In this document: positions 48,553 to 61,560 of the stretch, in pieces
Position numbering within the stretch: position 1 is the stretch's first letter
Layout of the letters: each line of letters begins with the position of its first letter
Source: Aphelocoma coerulescens
Lineage: Eukaryota; Chordata; Aves; Passeriformes; Corvidae
Assembly: GCF_041296385.1 (NCBI RefSeq)
Contig: NW_027183620.1
Coordinates: forward strand, 102,338 to 166,337
DNA length: 64,000 nt
Direction of reading: 5' to 3'
Program-made: the position numbers and the translations under genes
Notes under the pieces: model-generated
The model's database searches: none
Seen by the model: the letters and a program-made list of their open reading frames with translations, nothing else
Told to the model about the DNA's origin: nothing

Positions 48553-50670
48553 CGGGGCAACTTTGGGAGCAGCCCCAGCCCTGCTCCTGCTCCCGGCTGG
48601 GCACCCAGCTGCTGGGACACAGGTGTGTCCTGATGCCACCGTCTACTCCTTTGAGAAGGGGAGGACAGAGTGCATCAGGGAGTTTGGTGTGGCTTACATG
48701 CGGCAAGGAGAAGGTGCAGCCCCAAACTGGCTTTCACTTCTAGAACCTTTTGCTATTGCGGGAGCAGCTGCTGGAGCTTTTCAACCGAGCTGCAAGAGTG
48801 AAAAGTGTGATGGCATGTCTATCTGAGAAGGAAGGTTCGGTGCCGCAGCCTGTTGTGCACAATTTATATGCTGATAAGAGAAGGGGGTGCTTTTGCAACG
48901 TTTTCCTTCCTGACACTTCTGTCTCTGTGAGCTTTAGCTGCTTGGACTCAGGGATACCGAAGGTATGTGAAAGTGACTGGGATGCGAGAATCATGTTGCA
49001 CAGGGAACAGGGAAGGTCAGCAAATGTTTCCTGTCCTGGCACATCTCTCAGTCTGAACTGCAGCTGCAGATGCTTCACTTCCGCCAAGGACTCTGCCACC
49101 TTGAGAGAAGGATGCGCTCTATGGAGTTGAGAAAGAAAGTGCGTCTCACTAGCTTCTTTCCTCTACTTCATAGACAGCAAAGGGGCTATGAAAGGCAGCA
49201 CTGGCTTTTTGTTCTAGGACTTCTTCTTTACAAGCAGCTGCTGGATGTTTGGAAGGGGGTTTGGGATATGCAAAAATGAGAGGCTAAGATGGTAAGAGGG
49301 TAAGATGGAAGTCATCTGGCAAAAGCAGAGCTCACAAAAGGGCCAGCTGAGAAAGCTCTTGCTGCCTACAACTTCAACTGCACCCCTCAAAGCAGCAGCA
49401 CACACGCTGCTCTCGGCACTTTCCTTCTCAGCTCTACGCACCATCCTAAGCCTTGCCTCTCCCACACTCAGGATCCAAAGACAACGGCACCAGGGACTGC
49501 TCACACACTAAAGGCACCAGGAAAAAAGGCTCACCAGCTTGGCCTTTGCATTCCCGCTGACAGCTCCACAGCTTGAACCCAGAGAACTGCCTGCTGCCAA
49601 CAGCCTTTCCAATCACTCTGAGCACCTCATGACAAGGAGTGTGGGGAATGAATCTCCAGCAGCCTCCTGCCCCAGGCTGTCCCCCGGGAGCAGCCCTGCT
49701 CCAGGCCGTGACTGCCACCTGCACAGCCAAAGGACCCAGAGCCGGTGTTACACACCACGGCTGTGCCTGACACAGAGACACCAGTGGCCACACAAGTGGC
49801 CATGGCACTGTCCACACACAGTCCCTGCTGCTGCTCCCCCAGCCGCTGGCACCAACTCCCAGCCACCCACTCCTAAAGCCACGGGGCCCACTGGGACACT
49901 GCGGGGGCTCGTGGAAGCCAGCGGCCATTGTGACACAGCGGGGCTGCACAGAGCCCACGGTGCTTTGTGACCCGTGGCTCCCAGGAGAGCCTTTGTGATG
50001 CTGGGGAACTACAAGGAAGCCTGGCTCCTCTGTGACACCACCACAGAAGCTCAGGGGAGCCCTGGAGACCGTGCTGATGCTATTGAACCTGATGCAACCC
50101 TGCCTCCTCTGTGACACCACAGAAGCTCTTGGAACCCTGGAGACCGTGGTGATGCTATGGAACCTGATGCAACCCTGCCTCCACTGTGACACCACAGAAC
50201 CTCTGGGAGCCCTGGAGACCGTGCTGATGCTATGGAACCTGATGCAACCCTGCCTCCACTGTGACACCACAGAAGCTCGGGGAGCTCTGCAGACCGTGGG
50301 GATGCTGGCGAAGCTGACGGAACCCTGGGCACCACAGTGACGCTATGGAACCTGGTGGAACCGAGGGGCCACAGTGACACTGTGGGGCCTTTTGGAAGCA
50401 ACAGGACCCTGGTGGGAAGCCACGGGATGATTAATCCTGCACGAACCTGCTCCAGGTGGGCTCCTCTCTCCCGGCTTCCACAGGTGCTGCTAGGATCCCA
50501 CTCCGGCACTGGCTTGGCACGGGCTCACGGCTTCCTTTGGCAATGGCTCTGCTCCAGGATGGCATGCTGCAGAGAATGCAGGTAGATTTTGTGCTCACTC
50601 CTGGCATGCAGCTGGACAATAAAGCCTGATCCAGCCCCCCCTCAGCATATGTCCGGCTCTGGCATTGGGG
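48553..50670 (+). repeat. Repeat unit 23 (3 copies)
   Basis: Length 2118, code c-c-a-a-c, the same type as unit 14. AATAAA at 50618-50623. Confidence 0.96.
50032..50340 (+). repeat. 75-bp minisatellite, unit 23: s-AL*-PL-end
   Basis: Three copies, same as units 14 and 16. Confidence 0.95.
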
Positions 50671-52863
50671 CGGGGCAACTTTGGGAGCAGCCCCAGCCCT
50701 GCTCCTGCTCCCGGCTGGGCACCCAGCTGCTGGGACACAGGTGTGTCCTGATGCCACCGTCTACTCCTTTGAGAAGGGGAGGACAGAGTGCATCAGGGAG
50801 TTTGGTGTGGCTTACATGCGGCAAGGAGAAGGTGCAGCCCCAAACTGGCTTTCACTTCTAGAACCTTTTGCTATTGCGGGAGCAGCTGCTGGAGCTTTTC
50901 AACCGAGCTGCAAGAGTGAAAAGTGTGATGGCATGTCTATCTGAGAAGGAAGGTTCGGTGCCGCAGCCTGTTGTGCACAATTTATATGCTGATAAGAGAA
51001 GGGGGTGCTTTTGCAACGTTTTCCTTCCTGACACTTCTGTCTCTGTGAGCTTTAGCTGCTTGGACTCAGGGATACCGAAGGTATGTGAAAGTGACTGGGA
51101 TGCGAGAATCATGTTGCACAGGGAACAGGGAAGGTCAGCAAATGTTTCCTGTCCTGGCACATCTCTCAGTCTGAACTGCAGCTGCAGATGCTTCACTTCC
51201 GCCAAGGACTCTGCCACCTTGAGAGAAGGATGCGCTCTATGGAGTTGAGAAAGAAAGTGCGTCTCACTAGCTTCTTTCCTCTACTTCATAGACAGCAAAG
51301 GGGCTATGAAAGGCAGCACTGGCTTTTTGTTCTAGGACTTCTTCTTTACAAGCAGCTGCTGGATGTTTGGAAGGGGGTTTGGGATATGCAAAAATGAGAG
51401 GCTAAGATGGTAAGAGGGTAAGATGGAAGTCATCTGGCAAAAGCAGAGCTCACAAAAGGGCCAGCTGAGAAAGCTCTTGCTGCCTACAACTTCAACTGCA
51501 CCCCTCAAAGCAGCAGCACACACGCTGCTCTCGGCACTTTCCTTCTCAGCTCTACGCACCATCCTAAGCCTTGCCTCTCCCACACTCAGGATCCAAAGAC
51601 AACGGCACCAGGGACTGCTCACACACTAAAGGCACCAGGACAAAAGGCTCACCAGCTTGGCCTTTGCATTCCCGCTGACAGCTCCACAGCTTGAACCCAG
51701 AGAACTGCCTGCTGCCAACAGCCTTTCCAATCACTCTGAGCACCTCATGACAAGGAGTGTGGGGAATGAATCTCCAGCAGCCTCCTGCCCCAGGCTGTCC
51801 CCCGGGAGCAGCCCTGCTCCAGGCCGTGACTGCCACCTGCACAGCCAAAGGACCCAGAGCCGGTGTTACACACCACGGCTGTGCCTGGCACAGAGACACC
51901 AGTGGCCACACAAGTGGCCATGGCACTGTCCACACACAGTCCCTGCTGCTGCTCCCCCAGCCGCTGGCACCAACTCCCAGCCACCCACTCCTAAAGCCAC
52001 GGGGCCCACTGGGACACTGCGGGGGCTCGTGGAAGCCAGCGGCCATTGTGACACAGCGGGGCTGCACAGAGCCCACGGTGCTTTGTGACCCGTGGCTCCC
52101 AGGAGAGCCTTTGTGATGCTGGGGAACTACAAGGAAGCCTGGCTCCTCTGTGACACCACCACAGAAGCTCAGGGGAGCCCTGGAGACCGTGCTGATGCTA
52201 TTGAACCTGATGCAACCCTGCCTCCTCTGTGACACCACAGAACCTCTGGGAGCCCTGGAGACCGTGCTGATGCTATGGAACCTGATGCAACCCTGCCTCC
52301 ACTGTGACACCACAGAAGCTCAGGGAGCCCTGGAGACTGTGGTGATGCTATGGAACCTGATGCAACCCTGCCTCCACTGTGACACCACAGAACCTCTGGG
52401 AGCCCTGGAGACCGTGCTGATGCTATGGAACCTGATGCAACCCTGCCTCCACTGTGACACCACAGAAGCTCGGGGAGCTCTGCAGACCGTGGGGATGCTG
52501 GCGAAGCTGATGGAACCCTGGGCACCACAGTGACGCTATGGAACCTGGTGGAACCGAGGGGCCACAGTGACACTGTGGGGCCTTTTGGAAGCAACAGGAC
52601 CCTGGTGGGAAGCCACGGGATGATTAATCCTGCACGAACCTGCTCCAGGTGGGCTCCTCTCTCCCGGCTTCCACAGGTGCTGCTAGGATCCCACTCCGGC
52701 ACTGGCTTGGCACGGGCTCACGGCTTCCTTTGGCAATGGCTCTGCTCCAGGATGGCATGCTGCAGAGAATGCAGGTAGATTTTGTGCTCACTCCTGGCAT
52801 GCAGCTGGACAATAAAGCCTGATCCAGCCCCCCCTCAGCATATGTCCGGCTCTGGCATTGGGG
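50671..52863 (+). repeat. Repeat unit 24 (4 copies)
   Basis: Length 2193, code c-c-c-g-t. Right part as in units 25-26, left part with the c alleles at A and B. AATAAA at 52811-52816. Confidence 0.96.
52150..52533 (+). repeat. 75-bp minisatellite, unit 24: s-PL-AQ-PL-end
   Basis: Four copies, last copy with gctgatgg. Confidence 0.95.
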
Positions 52864-55056
52864 CGGGGCAACTTTGGGAGCAGCCCCAGCCCTGCTCCTG
52901 CTCCCGGCTGGGCACCCAGCTGCTGGGACACAGGTGTGTCCTGATGCCACCGTCTACTCCTTTGAGAAGGGGAGGACAGAGTGCATCAGGGAGTTTGGTG
53001 TGGCTTACATGCGGCAAGGAGAAGGTGCAGCCCCAAACTGGCTTTCACTTCTAGAACCTTTTGCTATTGCGGGAGCAGCTGCTGGAGCTTTTCAACCGAG
53101 CTGCAAGAGTGAAAAGTGTGATGGCATGTCTATCTGAGAAGGAAGGTTCGGTGCCGCAGCCTGTTGTGCACAATTTATATGCTGATAAGAGAAGGGGGTG
53201 CTTTTGGAACGTTTTCCTTCCTGACACTTCTGTCTCTGTGAGCTTTAGCTGCTTGGACTCAGGGATACCGAAGGTATGTGAAAGTGACTGGGATGCGAGA
53301 ATCATGTTGCACAGGGAACAGGGAAGGTCAGCAAATGTTTCCTGTCCTGGCACATCTCTCAGTCTGAACTGCAGCTGCAGATGCTTCACTTCCGCCAAGG
53401 ACTCTGCCACCTTGAGAGAAGGATGCGCTCTATGGAGTTGAGAAAGAAAGTGCGTCTCACTAGCTTCTTTCCTCTACTTCATAGACAGCAAAGGGGCTAT
53501 GAAAGGCAGCACTGGCTTTTTGTTCTAGGACTTCTTCTTTACAAGCAGCTGCTGGATGTTTGGAAGGGGGTTTGGGATATGCAAAAATGAGAGGCTAAGA
53601 TGGTAAGAGGGTAAGATGGAAGTCATCTGGCAAAAGCAGAGCTCACAAAAGGGCCAGCTGAGAAAGCTCTTGCTGCCTACAACTTCAACTGCACCCCTCA
53701 AAGCAGCAGCACACATGCTGCTCTCGGCACTTTCCTTCTCAGCTCTACGCACCATCCTAAGCCTTGCCTCTCCCACACTCAGGATCCAAAGACAACGGCA
53801 CCAGGGACTGCTCACACACTAAAGGCACCAGGACAAAAGGCTCACCAGCTTGGCCTTTGCATTCCCGCTGACAGCTCCACAGCTTGAACCCAGAGAACTG
53901 CCTGCTGCCAACAGCCTTTCCAATCACTCTGAGCACCTCATGACAAGGAGTGTGGGGAATGAATCTCCAGCAGCCTCCTGCCCCAGGCTGTCCCCCGGGA
54001 GCAGCCCTGCTCCAGGCCGTGACTGCCACCTGCACAGCCAAAGGACCCAGAGCCGGTGTTACACACCACGGCTGTGCCTGGCACAGAGACACCAGTGGCC
54101 ACACAAGTGGCCATGGCACTGTCCACACACAGTCCCTGCTGCTGCTCCCCCAGCCGCTGGCACCAACTCCCAGCCACCCACTCCTAAAGCCACGGGGCCC
54201 ACTGGGACACTGCGGGGGCTCGTGGAAGCCAGCGGCCATTGTGACACAGCGGGGCTGCACAGAGCCCACGGTGCTTTGTGACCCGTGGCTCCCAGGAGAG
54301 CCTTTGTGATGCTGGGGAACTACAAGGAAGCCTGGCTCCTCTGTGACACCACCACAGAAGCTCAGGGGAGCCCTGGAGACCGTGCTGATGCTATTGAACC
54401 TGATGCAACCCTGCCTCCTCTGTGACACCACAGAACCTCTGGGAGCCCTGGAGACCGTGCTGATGCTATGGAACCTGATGCAACCCTGCCTCCACTGTGA
54501 CACCACAGAAGCTCAGGGAGCCCTGGAGACTGTGGTGATGCTATGGAACCTGATGCAACCCTGCCTCCACTGTGACACCACAGAACCTCTGGGAGCCCTG
54601 GAGACCGTGCTGATGCTATGGAACCTGATGCAACCCTGCCTCCACTGTGACACCACAGAAGCTCGGGGAGCTCTGCAGACCGTGGGGATGCTGGCGAAGC
54701 TGATGGAACCCTGGGCACCACAGTGACGCTATGGAACCTGGTGGAACCGAGGGGCCACAGTGACACTGTGGGGCCTTTTGGAAGCAACAGGACCCTGGTG
54801 GGAAGCCACGGGATGATTAATCCTGCACGAACCTGCTCCAGGTGGGCTCCTCTCTCCCGGCTTCCACAGGTGCTGCTAGGATCCCACTCCGGCACTGGCT
54901 TGGCACGGGCTCACGGCTTCCTTTGGCAATGGCTCTGCTCCAGGATGGCATGCTGCAGAGAATGCAGGTAGATTTTGTGCTCACTCCTGGCATGCAGCTG
55001 GACAATAAAGCCTGATCCAGCCCCCCCTCAGCATATGTCCGGCTCTGGCATTGGGG
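52864..55056 (+). repeat. Repeat unit 25 (4 copies)
   Basis: Length 2193, code g-t-c-g-t. I found no difference from unit 26 in any translated frame, so the two may be identical. AATAAA at 55004-55009. Confidence 0.96.
54343..54726 (+). repeat. 75-bp minisatellite, unit 25: s-PL-AQ-PL-end
   Basis: Four copies, last copy with gctgatgg. Confidence 0.95.
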
Positions 55057-57249
55057 CGGGGCAACTTTGGGAGCAGCCCCAGCCCTGCTCCTGCTCCCGG
55101 CTGGGCACCCAGCTGCTGGGACACAGGTGTGTCCTGATGCCACCGTCTACTCCTTTGAGAAGGGGAGGACAGAGTGCATCAGGGAGTTTGGTGTGGCTTA
55201 CATGCGGCAAGGAGAAGGTGCAGCCCCAAACTGGCTTTCACTTCTAGAACCTTTTGCTATTGCGGGAGCAGCTGCTGGAGCTTTTCAACCGAGCTGCAAG
55301 AGTGAAAAGTGTGATGGCATGTCTATCTGAGAAGGAAGGTTCGGTGCCGCAGCCTGTTGTGCACAATTTATATGCTGATAAGAGAAGGGGGTGCTTTTGG
55401 AACGTTTTCCTTCCTGACACTTCTGTCTCTGTGAGCTTTAGCTGCTTGGACTCAGGGATACCGAAGGTATGTGAAAGTGACTGGGATGCGAGAATCATGT
55501 TGCACAGGGAACAGGGAAGGTCAGCAAATGTTTCCTGTCCTGGCACATCTCTCAGTCTGAACTGCAGCTGCAGATGCTTCACTTCCGCCAAGGACTCTGC
55601 CACCTTGAGAGAAGGATGCGCTCTATGGAGTTGAGAAAGAAAGTGCGTCTCACTAGCTTCTTTCCTCTACTTCATAGACAGCAAAGGGGCTATGAAAGGC
55701 AGCACTGGCTTTTTGTTCTAGGACTTCTTCTTTACAAGCAGCTGCTGGATGTTTGGAAGGGGGTTTGGGATATGCAAAAATGAGAGGCTAAGATGGTAAG
55801 AGGGTAAGATGGAAGTCATCTGGCAAAAGCAGAGCTCACAAAAGGGCCAGCTGAGAAAGCTCTTGCTGCCTACAACTTCAACTGCACCCCTCAAAGCAGC
55901 AGCACACATGCTGCTCTCGGCACTTTCCTTCTCAGCTCTACGCACCATCCTAAGCCTTGCCTCTCCCACACTCAGGATCCAAAGACAACGGCACCAGGGA
56001 CTGCTCACACACTAAAGGCACCAGGACAAAAGGCTCACCAGCTTGGCCTTTGCATTCCCGCTGACAGCTCCACAGCTTGAACCCAGAGAACTGCCTGCTG
56101 CCAACAGCCTTTCCAATCACTCTGAGCACCTCATGACAAGGAGTGTGGGGAATGAATCTCCAGCAGCCTCCTGCCCCAGGCTGTCCCCCGGGAGCAGCCC
56201 TGCTCCAGGCCGTGACTGCCACCTGCACAGCCAAAGGACCCAGAGCCGGTGTTACACACCACGGCTGTGCCTGGCACAGAGACACCAGTGGCCACACAAG
56301 TGGCCATGGCACTGTCCACACACAGTCCCTGCTGCTGCTCCCCCAGCCGCTGGCACCAACTCCCAGCCACCCACTCCTAAAGCCACGGGGCCCACTGGGA
56401 CACTGCGGGGGCTCGTGGAAGCCAGCGGCCATTGTGACACAGCGGGGCTGCACAGAGCCCACGGTGCTTTGTGACCCGTGGCTCCCAGGAGAGCCTTTGT
56501 GATGCTGGGGAACTACAAGGAAGCCTGGCTCCTCTGTGACACCACCACAGAAGCTCAGGGGAGCCCTGGAGACCGTGCTGATGCTATTGAACCTGATGCA
56601 ACCCTGCCTCCTCTGTGACACCACAGAACCTCTGGGAGCCCTGGAGACCGTGCTGATGCTATGGAACCTGATGCAACCCTGCCTCCACTGTGACACCACA
56701 GAAGCTCAGGGAGCCCTGGAGACTGTGGTGATGCTATGGAACCTGATGCAACCCTGCCTCCACTGTGACACCACAGAACCTCTGGGAGCCCTGGAGACCG
56801 TGCTGATGCTATGGAACCTGATGCAACCCTGCCTCCACTGTGACACCACAGAAGCTCGGGGAGCTCTGCAGACCGTGGGGATGCTGGCGAAGCTGATGGA
56901 ACCCTGGGCACCACAGTGACGCTATGGAACCTGGTGGAACCGAGGGGCCACAGTGACACTGTGGGGCCTTTTGGAAGCAACAGGACCCTGGTGGGAAGCC
57001 ACGGGATGATTAATCCTGCACGAACCTGCTCCAGGTGGGCTCCTCTCTCCCGGCTTCCACAGGTGCTGCTAGGATCCCACTCCGGCACTGGCTTGGCACG
57101 GGCTCACGGCTTCCTTTGGCAATGGCTCTGCTCCAGGATGGCATGCTGCAGAGAATGCAGGTAGATTTTGTGCTCACTCCTGGCATGCAGCTGGACAATA
57201 AAGCCTGATCCAGCCCCCCCTCAGCATATGTCCGGCTCTGGCATTGGGG
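55057..57249 (+). repeat. Repeat unit 26 (4 copies; apparent twin of unit 25)
   Basis: Length 2193, code g-t-c-g-t. Looks like a direct duplicate of its left neighbour. AATAAA at 57197-57202. Confidence 0.96.
56536..56919 (+). repeat. 75-bp minisatellite, unit 26: s-PL-AQ-PL-end
   Basis: Four copies, last copy with gctgatgg. Confidence 0.95.
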
Positions 57250-59292
57250 CGGGGCAACTTTGGGAGCAGCCCCAGCCCTGCTCCTGCTCCCGGCTGGGCA
57301 CCCAGCTGCTGGGACACAGGTGTGTCCTGATGCCACCGTCTACTCCTTTGAGAAGGGGAGGACAGAGTGCATCAGGGAGTTTGGTGTGGCTTACATGCGG
57401 CAAGGAGAAGGTGCAGCCCCAAACTGGCTTTCACTTCTAGAACCTTTTGCTATTGCGGGAGCAGCTGCTGGAGCTTTTCAACCGAGCTGCAAGAGTGAAA
57501 AGTGTGATGGCATGTCTATCTGAGAAGGAAGGTTCGGTGCCGCAGCCTGTTGTGCACAATTTATATGCTGATAAGAGAAGGGGGTGCTTTTGGAACGTTT
57601 TCCTTCCTGACACTTCTGTCTCTGTGAGCTTTAGCTGCTTGGACTCAGGGATACCGAAGGTATGTGAAAGTGACTGGGATGCGAGAATCATGTTGCACAG
57701 GGAACAGGGAAGGTCAGCAAATGTTTCCTGTCCTGGCACATCTCTCAGTCTGAACTGCAGCTGCAGATGCTTCACTTCCGCCAAGGACTCTGCCACCTTG
57801 AGAGAAGGATGCGCTCTATGGAGTTGAGAAAGAAAGTGCGTCTCACTAGCTTCTTTCCTCTACTTCATAGACAGCAAAGGGGCTATGAAAGGCAGCACTG
57901 GCTTTTTGTTCTAGGACTTCTTCTTTACAAGCAGCTGCTGGATGTTTGGAAGGGGGTTTGGGATATGCAAAAATGAGAGGCTAAGATGGTAAGAGGGTAA
58001 GATGGAAGTCATCTGGCAAAAGCAGAGCTCACAAAAGGGCCAGCTGAGAAAGCTCTTGCTGCCTACAACTTCAACTGCACCCCTCAAAGCAGCAGCACAC
58101 ACGCTGCTCTCGGCACTTTCCTTCTCAGCTCTACGCACCATCCTAAGCCTTGCCTCTCCCACACTCAGGATCCAAAGACAACGGCACCAGGGACTGCTCA
58201 CACACTAAAGGCACCAGGAAAAAAGGCTCACCAGCTTGGCCTTTGCATTCCCGCTGACAGCTCCACAGCTTGAACCCAGAGAACTGCCTGCTGCCAACAG
58301 CCTTTCCAATCACTCTGAGCACCTCATGACAAGGAGTGTGGGGAATGAATCTCCAGCAGCCTCCTGCCCCAGGCTGTCCCCCGGGAGCAGCCCTGCTCCA
58401 GGCCGTGACTGCCACCTGCACAGCCAAAGGACCCAGAGCCGGTGTTACACACCACGGCTGTGCCTGACACAGAGACACCAGTGGCCACACAAGTGGCCAT
58501 GGCACTGTCCACACACAGTCCCTGCTGCTGCTCCCCCAGCCGCTGGCACCAACTCCCAGCCACCCACTCCTAAAGCCACGGGGCCCACTGGGACACTGCG
58601 GGGGCTCGTGGAAGCCAGCGGCCATTGTGACACAGCGGGGCTGCACAGAGCCCACGGTGCTTTGTGACCCGTGGCTCCCAGGAGAGCCTTTGTGATGCTG
58701 GGGAACTACAAGGAAGCCTGGCTCCTCTGTGACACCACCACAGAAGCTCAGGGGAGCCCTGGAGACCGTGCTGATGCTATTGAACCTGATGCAACCCTGC
58801 CTCCTCTGTGACACCACAGAACCTCTGGGAGCCCTGGAGACCGTGCTGATGCTATGGAACCTGATGCAACCCTGCCTCCACTGTGACACCACAGAAGCTC
58901 GGGGAGCTCTGCAGACCGTGGGGATGCTGGCGAAGCTGACGGAACCCTGGGCACCACAGTGACGCTATGGAACCTGGTGGAACCGAGGGGCCACAGTGAC
59001 ACTGTGGGGCCTTTTGGAAGCAACAGGACCCTGGTGGGAAGCCACGGGATGATTAATCCTGCACGAACCTGCTCCAGGTGGGCTCCTCTCTCCCGGCTTC
59101 CACAGGTGCTGCTAGGATCCCACTCCGGCACTGGCTTGGCACGGGCTCACGGCTTCCTTTGGCAATGGCTCTGCTCCAGGATGGCATGCTGCAGAGAATG
59201 CAGGTAGATTTTGTGCTCACTCCTGGCATGCAGCTGGACAATAAAGCCTGATCCAGCCCCCCCTCAGCATATGTCCGGCTCTGGCATTGGGG
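57250..59292 (+). repeat. Repeat unit 27 (2 copies; shortest unit)
   Basis: Length 2043, code g-c-a-a-c. The only unit with two full minisatellite copies. AATAAA at 59240-59245. Confidence 0.96.
58729..58962 (+). repeat. 75-bp minisatellite, unit 27: s-PL-end
   Basis: Two copies, the minimum in the window. Confidence 0.95.
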
Positions 59293-61560
59293 CGGGGCAA
59301 CTTTGGGAGCAGCCCCAGCCCTGCTCCTGCTCCCGGCTGGGCACCCAGCTGCTGGGACACAGGTGTGTCCTGATGCCACCGTCTACTCCTTTGAGAAGGG
59401 GAGGACAGAGTGCATCAGGGAGTTTGGTGTGGCTTACATGCGGCAAGGAGAAGGTGCAGCCCCAAACTGGCTTTCACTTCTAGAACCTTTTGCTATTGCG
59501 GGAGCAGCTGCTGGAGCTTTTCAACCGAGCTGCAAGAGTGAAAAGTGTGATGGCATGTCTATCTGAGAAGGAAGGTTCGGTGCCGCAGCCTGTTGTGCAC
59601 AATTTATATGCTGATAAGAGAAGGGGGTGCTTTTGCAACGTTTTCCTTCCTGACACTTCTGTCTCTGTGAGCTTTAGCTGCTTGGACTCAGGGATACCGA
59701 AGGTATGTGAAAGTGACTGGGATGCGAGAATCATGTTGCACAGGGAACAGGGAAGGTCAGCAAATGTTTCCTGTCCTGGCACATCTCTCAGTCTGAACTG
59801 CAGCTGCAGATGCTTCACTTCCGCCAAGGACTCTGCCACCTTGAGAGAAGGATGCGCTCTATGGAGTTGAGAAAGAAAGTGCGTCTCACTAGCTTCTTTC
59901 CTCTACTTCATAGACAGCAAAGGGGCTATGAAAGGCAGCACTGGCTTTTTGTTCTAGGACTTCTTCTTTACAAGCAGCTGCTGGATGTTTGGAAGGGGGT
60001 TTGGGATATGCAAAAATGAGAGGCTAAGATGGTAAGAGGGTAAGATGGAAGTCATCTGGCAAAAGCAGAGCTCACAAAAGGGCCAGCTGAGAAAGCTCTT
60101 GCTGCCTACAACTTCAACTGCACCCCTCAAAGCAGCAGCACACACGCTGCTCTCGGCACTTTCCTTCTCAGCTCTACGCACCATCCTAAGCCTTGCCTCT
60201 CCCACACTCAGGATCCAAAGACAACGGCACCAGGGACTGCTCACACACTAAAGGCACCAGGAAAAAAGGCTCACCAGCTTGGCCTTTGCATTCCCGCTGA
60301 CAGCTCCACAGCTTGAACCCAGAGAACTGCCTGCTGCCAACAGCCTTTCCAATCACTCTGAGCACCTCATGACAAGGAGTGTGGGGAATGAATCTCCAGC
60401 AGCCTCCTGCCCCAGGCTGTCCCCCGGGAGCAGCCCTGCTCCAGGCCGTGACTGCCACCTGCACAGCCAAAGGACCCAGAGCCGGTGTTACACACCACGG
60501 CTGTGCCTGGCACAGAGACACCAGTGGCCACACAAGTGGCCATGGCACTGTCCACACACAGTCCCTGCTGCTGCTCCCCCAGCCGCTGGCACCAACTCCC
60601 AGCCACCCACTCCTAAAGCCACGGGGCCCACTGGGACACTGCGGGGGCTCGTGGAAGCCAGCGGCCATTGTGACACAGCGGGGCTGCACAGAGCCCACGG
60701 TGCTTTGTGACCCGTGGCTCCCAGGAGAGCCTTTGTGATGCTGGGGAACTACAAGGAAGCCTGGCTCCTCTGTGACACCACCACAGAAGCTCAGGGGAGC
60801 CCTGGAGACCGTGCTGATGCTATTGAACCTGATGCAACCCTGCCTCCTCTGTGACAACACAGAAGCTCTTGGAGCCCTGGAGACCGTGCTGATGCTATGG
60901 AACCTGATGCAACCCTGCCTCCTCTGTGACACCACAGAACCTCTGGGAGCCCTGGAGACCGTGCTGATGCTATGGAACCTGATGCAACCCTGCCTCCACT
61001 GTGACACCACAGAAGCTCAGGGAGCCCTGGAGACTGTGGTGATGCTATGGAACCTGATGCAACCCTGCCTCCACTGTGACACCACAGAACCTCTGGGAGC
61101 CCTGGAGACCGTGCTGATGCTATGGAACCTGATGCAACCCTGCCTCCACTGTGACACCACAGAAGCTCGGGGAGCTCTGCAGACCGTGGGGATGCTGGCG
61201 AAGCTGACGGAACCCTGGGCACCACAGTGACGCTATGGAACCTGGTGGAACCGAGGGGCCACAGTGACACTGTGGGGCCTTTTGGAAGCAACAGGACCCT
61301 GGTGGGAAGCCACGGGATGATTAATCCTGCACGAACCTGCTCCAGGTGGGCTCCTCTCTCCCGGCTTCCACAGGTGCTGCTAGGATCCCACTCCGGCACT
61401 GGCTTGGCACGGGCTCACGGCTTCCTTTGGCAATGGCTCTGCTCCAGGATGGCATGCTGCAGAGAATGCAGGTAGATTTTGTGCTCACTCCTGGCATGCA
61501 GCTGGACAATAAAGCCTGATCCAGCCCCCCCTCAGCATATGTCCGGCTCTGGCATTGGGG
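59293..61560 (+). repeat. Repeat unit 28 (5 copies; recombinant between C and D)
   Basis: Length 2268, code c-c-a-g-c. It has A at 60263 but G at 60510, the reciprocal of unit 22. gacaacac at 60857 ties it to unit 17. AATAAA at 61508-61513. Confidence 0.96.
60772..61230 (+). repeat. 75-bp minisatellite, unit 28: s-AL-PL-AQ-PL-end
   Basis: Five copies, gacaacac at 60857. Confidence 0.95.
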
